NCBI GenBank assembly: GCA_001507425.1
Contig: LMAJ01000024.1
Location: forward strand, 1-64,000
DNA length: 64,000 nucleotides
Reading direction: 5' to 3'
DNA from: Flavobacteriaceae bacterium CRH
GTDB taxonomy: Bacteria; Bacteroidota; Bacteroidia; Flavobacteriales; Flavobacteriaceae
The number at the start of each line of letters is the position of its first letter. Positions within the stretch are counted from its first letter, which is position 1. Made by a program: the position numbers and the translations under genes. Shown here in pieces: positions 60,500 through 64,000 of this stretch. A model generated the notes under the pieces. That model was given only the letters and a program-made list of their open reading frames with translations. It ran no database searches and was not told the origin of the DNA.

Positions 60500-62185
60500 C
60501 TATTTACTGTATTTTCTCTTACGGATGTAAGTAAAAGCCAATCCGAAAACCAATAAAATTAGAATTGGAAGTCCGATAGTTATGAATTGTGTAAGGCTAT
60601 AATTTTCGTAAACTTTTTCCTTATCTAATAGCGGCAATTCTAAATCTTTGCTTCTAATGTTAATAAGTCCGGTATCATCCAATAAATAATTAACGCAATT
60701 CATCATAAAATCTTTGTTGTCATAAAGGTTTCCGGTACGTTGATCATAACCCAATTCTACCGGCATCAAGTTTTTATCTAATTGATTTCTTGCTAAATCT
60801 CCATCAGAAATAACAATCATTTTTGTAGGTTTTCCTTTTGCCTGAAATGAATTTTCTTTGAAAGGCAAAACGCGATTCTCAAAAACCGAATGAAAACTTC
60901 CTTCTAATAAAACAGAAAGCGGTATATTTCCTTTGTTTAAATAATCCTGCGGAGAAGTTTTCTCTGTTACGATGTTCAAATTAACTTCAACCGGAGTTCC
61001 AATTTTTTTAGAATATTGAGACGATTGCAATAAAACCGTTTTTTTGATTCCGTTTTTCAAAGTATCAATCGGATTGGCGAAATCGAATTTAATTCCACCT
61101 AAATTTTTTACAATCGGATGTTTGCTAGTTGGATATACTTGTGGTGCATATTTCCAAATAAACTCCTGATATTGTGTTGCACTTCCTTGTTCTCCTGTTG
61201 CTAATTTTATCGGGCTTCCTTGTTCGTCTTTTACCAAATCAGGATTAATTCTGAATCCGTATTTAAAGAACATATCATTTAAATTCAAATCTCTCGGATA
61301 CGCTAAAGTAGCTCCGGATTGATTGTATAAACTGTCCATATCTGCCGCAACCTGATCGATTAACCATAATGTTTTTCCACCATTCATGATAAATTGATCT
61401 AAAACTTGCTTTTCTTCATCAGAAAAAGTTTCGGTTGGTTTTGATATAATCGCTAAATCATATTTTTTCAAAGCCTCTAAAGTTCCTGTCGGATTTTTAG
61501 CAACTGAGTCTAAAGTAAAAGGCCCGATATAATAGCTTTCTTTAATTTGCTTCAACATTTTGGCAATATGAACTTCGTGCAATTCGCCGTTTCCTTTTAT
61601 GATCGCAACTTTCTTTTGTCTGTCTTTACTAATTTTATTGATCGCATCGGCAATCGAATATTCTAAATGTTGAATTGAACCTTTAACTTTTTGCTCAGTC
61701 GTGGCGCCCATTATATTTTTCAATAATGGAATATTTACTTCTTTATTGTTGTAAACTGCAATAGCCCAGGGAAATACCATAGCTTGCGATTGTTTTCCTT
61801 TATCGTCAACAGTAATGTTTATTGGCGTTAATCCTTTTTGGTAAAGAGACTTTACAACGGCCATACTTTCGTCTTCGTTTTCCATTGGATTCACAAATTC
61901 GAAAACAATATTGCTGTTATAAGCCTGAAATTCTTCTAATAATTGTTTCGTTTCCTGTTGTAAACGTCTAAAATCTGCCGGCAAATCGCCTTGCATATAA
62001 ATCTTAATCGATAAAGGATTTTTAACCTGTTTTACGATTTGTAAAGAGGTTTCGGATAAAGTGTAACGTTTGTCTTTGGTTAAATCAAATCGGTGGAAAA
62101 ATAAACTTCCAAGAACATTTAAAACGATTAAAACGAAAACGGTAATACCTAACGTTTTGATATTTTGTTGAGTAGATGCTTTCAT
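60500..62185 (-). CDS. gldG: Gliding motility ABC transporter substrate-binding protein GldG
   Basis: 561 residues with one N-terminal transmembrane helix (TLGITVFVLIVLNVLGSLFF) and one at the C-terminus (FITIGLPILILLVFGLAFTYI). The periplasmic part includes the ABC-type uncharacterised transport family marks QVKNPLSIKIYMQGDLPADF and the DUF4350-like SKPTETFSDEEKQVLDQFI. Gld proteins support gliding; GldG works with GldF and the ATPase GldA, which is not in the window. Confidence 0.95.
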   Translation of the reverse strand: MKASTQQNIKTLGITVFVLIVLNVLGSLFFHRFDLTKDKRYTLSETSLQIVKQVKNPLSIKIYMQGDLPADFRRLQQETKQLLEEFQAYNSNIVFEFVNPMENEDESMAVVKSLYQKGLTPINITVDDKGKQSQAMVFPWAIAVYNNKEVNIPLLKNIMGATTEQKVKGSIQHLEYSIADAINKISKDRQKKVAIIKGNGELHEVHIAKMLKQIKESYYIGPFTLDSVAKNPTGTLEALKKYDLAIISKPTETFSDEEKQVLDQFIMNGGKTLWLIDQVAADMDSLYNQSGATLAYPRDLNLNDMFFKYGFRINPDLVKDEQGSPIKLATGEQGSATQYQEFIWKYAPQVYPTSKHPIVKNLGGIKFDFANPIDTLKNGIKKTVLLQSSQYSKKIGTPVEVNLNIVTEKTSPQDYLNKGNIPLSVLLEGSFHSVFENRVLPFKENSFQAKGKPTKMIVISDGDLARNQLDKNLMPVELGYDQRTGNLYDNKDFMMNCVNYLLDDTGLINIRSKDLELPLLDKEKVYENYSLTQFITIGLPILILLVFGLAFTYIRKRKYSK

Positions 62186-62910
62186 TACGCTTTAAAAGAT
62201 TTTAATTGATAAACAGTAAAAGATAAAAACAATACTGTAATGCTTAAAAAATAAATAACATCGCGAGTATCGATAACGCCCCGACTCATACTTTTAAAAT
62301 GGTCCTGCATGCCAAATGCTGAAATAATGGTAGAAGATCCGGGAATTAATGTAGCCAATCCTTCAAATCCAAAATAAAAGATAAAACATAAAAAAACGGC
62401 AATAATAAAAGCCACAATTTGATTTTCTGATAGGGTAGAAGTGAAAATTCCGATAGCAGAATAAGAAGCTATTAAAAACAATAATCCGAAATAAGAACCA
62501 ATTGTACTTCCCATATCGATATTTCCTTCAGGAGAACCCAAATCTGAAAGCACTTTTACATATATAAATGTTAGAACAATCGCTAAAATAATCAGGAATA
62601 ATGATCCCAGGAATTTTCCGTTTACAATTTCCCAAATCGATAAGGGTTTGGTTAAAAGCAATTCTAATGTTCCTTGTTTTTTTTCATCCGAGAAACTTCT
62701 CATGGTTACGGCCGGAATCAGGAAAATTAAAATCCATGGCGCTAAAGTAAAAAACGGAGTTAAATCTGCATAACCTGTATTTAATATATTGTAATCTCCT
62801 TCAAATACCCATAAAAACAGTCCGTTGCTAATTAAGAAAATAGCAATGACCAAATAGCCAATAGGAGAGCCAAAAAATGATTTTATTTCTCGTAAAATGA
62901 TTGATTTCAT
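62185..62910 (-). CDS. gldF: Gliding motility ABC transporter permease GldF
   Basis: 241 residues with six transmembrane helices, for example GSPIGYLVIAIFLISNGLFL and SLFLIILAIVLTFIYVKVLS. The cytoplasmic loop MRSFSDEKKQGTLELLLTKP is typical of ABC-2 permeases. Its last base is the first base of gldG, so the two are translationally coupled. Confidence 0.96.
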   Translation of the reverse strand: MKSIILREIKSFFGSPIGYLVIAIFLISNGLFLWVFEGDYNILNTGYADLTPFFTLAPWILIFLIPAVTMRSFSDEKKQGTLELLLTKPLSIWEIVNGKFLGSLFLIILAIVLTFIYVKVLSDLGSPEGNIDMGSTIGSYFGLLFLIASYSAIGIFTSTLSENQIVAFIIAVFLCFIFYFGFEGLATLIPGSSTIISAFGMQDHFKSMSRGVIDTRDVIYFLSITVLFLSFTVYQLKSFKA

Positions 62911-62985
62911 TTATTTTTTGTTTAATCGTTTATTCGTTTGAATCGTTTATTTGTTTCAGGTTTTATTATTTTTCTGAAATCGCTA

Positions 62986-63360
62986 TTATTTTCCGTGTGT
63001 AATTTTTAAAATCTTTGAATTTCTGGAATCAATAATTATTAAAAAAGTTCCTCCTTTGTATTTTTGAGGTAACGTTCCTGAAATAATCCAGTATGTATCG
63101 ATAAGATATGTTTCGTAAGGTTTTTGTTTTTCTATATTTTGTTTTCCATATATTTCGAATAAAACTGTTTCTGCAATTTTAATTGCGCTAATACTATCTT
63201 TTATAATTAAAGTTTCACCATTAACTACGTTATGCTGTGGTTCCTTGGATAAAGCTATTTTTAATTCTTCTTGTGCATATTCTTTTCCCAAAAACAAACG
63301 CTTATTTTGTGAACAAGAACTAAGTGAAAATATTAAAATTGATAAAAATAAGTATTTCAT
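62986..63360 (-). CDS. NTF2-fold immunity-like lipoprotein
   Basis: 124 residues from the ATG at 63360; 12 more codons upstream are open but give a worse signal peptide. Lipobox LSSC (Cys16). The core AIKIAETVLFEIYGKQNIE, KPYETYLIDTYWIISGTLPQ and GGTFLIIIDSRNSKIL matches the NTF2-fold immunity family of polymorphic toxin systems. No toxin gene is beside it, so it may be an orphan immunity gene or a domesticated protein. Confidence 0.8.
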   Translation of the reverse strand: MKYLFLSILIFSLSSCSQNKRLFLGKEYAQEELKIALSKEPQHNVVNGETLIIKDSISAIKIAETVLFEIYGKQNIEKQKPYETYLIDTYWIISGTLPQKYKGGTFLIIIDSRNSKILKITHGK

Positions 63361-63373
63361 AATTGAATTATTT

Positions 63374-63516
63374 TTGTTTCGGTTTTCAGGTTTCAAATCA
63401 GCGCAGCTTTGCGAACTTTGTGTTTTCTAAAACCTTTTTAATATTTTCTTTGCGTTCTTTGCGGTTAAATTGAATTCCAATTTCAGATTCAGTATTCTAA
63501 CCTGAAACCTGAAACA
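63374..63516. repeat. Nested palindrome, copy 2 (diverged)
   Basis: Outer TTGTTTCGGTTTTCAGG pairs with CCTGAAACCTGAAACAA (15 of 17), and the inside shares AGCTTTGCGAACTT exactly with copy 1, plus a similar TTTGCGTTCTTTGCGGTTA. It lies between two genes on the minus strand. Confidence 0.6.
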
Positions 63517-63519
63517 ATT

Positions 63520-63816
63520 TTAAACTAAAGAAACCAATTTATCTAAACTCCAAGCCTCCGGTTTTGCGTTAAATAGTTTTTTTGTAAAACTCCAAACCGT
63601 ATTAAAAAGTTCAGATTGTCTGTAATTTTCCAAATCTTCTTCGGTTTCCCAATAACTGTATGTAAAAAAGATGCATTTGTCATTTTTGTCCTGATACAAT
63701 TCTAAAAAACGGTTTCCGTTTGCATTTCGTATTTTATCTTTCATGCTTTCAAAATTTTCCAGAAAATCAGGAATTTTTTCTTCGTGAAAACTCATTTTTA
63801 CTATTCTGACAAACAT
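63520..63816 (-). CDS. Antibiotic biosynthesis monooxygenase (ABM) domain protein
   Basis: 98 residues, one dimeric alpha+beta barrel. IVKMSFHEEKIPDFLENFES, the Arg/Asn strand GNRFLELYQDKNDK and TYSYWETEEDLENYRQS are typical of small ABM-domain proteins. Most are cofactor-free oxygenases or have no known role. Cytoplasmic. Confidence 0.88.
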   Translation of the reverse strand: MFVRIVKMSFHEEKIPDFLENFESMKDKIRNANGNRFLELYQDKNDKCIFFTYSYWETEEDLENYRQSELFNTVWSFTKKLFNAKPEAWSLDKLVSLV

Positions 63817-63961
63817 CTTGGTGATTTTAGATTTTAGATTGTCTTAAACTCTACAGGTGCGCAAAAATACCAAAATTGATCGTTCTTTTTAAGAAAAAAT
63901 AAAATATTATAAATACATTTCTTTTTCGGATTCTAATGACCTATTGTATTCCAAATATAGC

Positions 63962-63979
63962 CCATGGTTTCAACCATGG
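63962..63979. repeat. Hairpin at the window edge, REP/IS200-like
   Basis: CCATGGTT and AACCATGG pair over eight bases with a two-base loop. The family of such hairpins is often at IS200/IS605 ends or REP elements. The window ends 21 bases later, so the context is cut. Confidence 0.45.
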
Positions 63980-64000
63980 AAACACAATGTATGTCAACAA

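Noticed and set aside
1..64000. CRISPR arrays, tRNA or rRNA genes
   Set aside because: No regularly spaced direct repeats and no tRNA cloverleaf or rRNA-like sequence was found on reading both strands.

Overview
The window looks like a chromosome segment of a gliding Flavobacterium or a close relative (phylum Bacteroidota). The DNA is AT-rich. gldF and gldG, the gliding-motility ABC transporter genes, sit directly upstream of dnaN. Many start regions carry the Bacteroidota -7 promoter motif TAnnTTTG, and Shine-Dalgarno sequences are essentially absent. Many products are lipoproteins or TonB-linked outer-membrane proteins. No rRNA, tRNA, CRISPR array or intact transposase was seen.

Layout. 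1-3.8 kb: the end of a type VI secretion cargo module, with a VgrG tail, a DUF2235/Tle1-like lipase, a DUF2931-like lipoprotein (candidate immunity) and a decayed MORN-type gene. 3.8-8.6 kb: an AraC regulator divergent from a TonB-dependent receptor and a beta-rich lipoprotein that resemble a siderophore uptake pair. 8.8-20.3 kb: a secreted protein of unknown function, four separate alpha/beta hydrolases, a nucleotide-cyclase-like protein, and a divergent two-component pair in which a TPR histidine kinase faces a sigma-54 activator with a receiver domain. Good -24/-12 promoter matches lie upstream of two of the hydrolases. 20.3-28.3 kb: aconitase with an inverted-repeat operator candidate, a metal-dependent hydrolase, a cold-shock protein, an M13 peptidase flanked by a short direct repeat, and a PAS histidine kinase.

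28.7-35 kb: one tight minus-strand operon for a MacAB-TolC-type efflux pump ending in its own LytS/LytR-type two-component genes. 35.4-37 kb: a phospholipase C/acid phosphatase-like enzyme, two terminators and a short-chain dehydrogenase remnant. 37.3-41.4 kb: a redox group (AraC, aldo/keto reductase, flavodoxin, CMD protein, cupin). 41.4-47.3 kb: a Nudix-derived regulator followed by a molybdenum hydroxylase operon (2Fe-2S subunit, cytochrome c, Mo subunit, XdhC, MocA-like). 47.8-51.6 kb: mesX-mesD folate-independent methionine synthesis, a BASS-type transporter of unusually high GC and an Lrp regulator. 52-64 kb: SnoaL-like and AraC genes, mnmE, a universal stress protein, a membrane MutS-like ATPase, a DsbA-family protein, dnaN, gldG, gldF, an orphan NTF2-fold immunity-like lipoprotein and an ABM-domain protein, interspersed with several palindromic intergenic repeats.

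The most notable points are the hydrolase cluster with a dedicated sigma-54 two-component system (possibly an undescribed regulon), the T6SS effector/immunity tail with a decaying neighbour, the cytochrome c gene inserted between the two molybdenum hydroxylase subunit genes, and several repeat families in the gaps. All functions are read from sequence alone; no database search was run.
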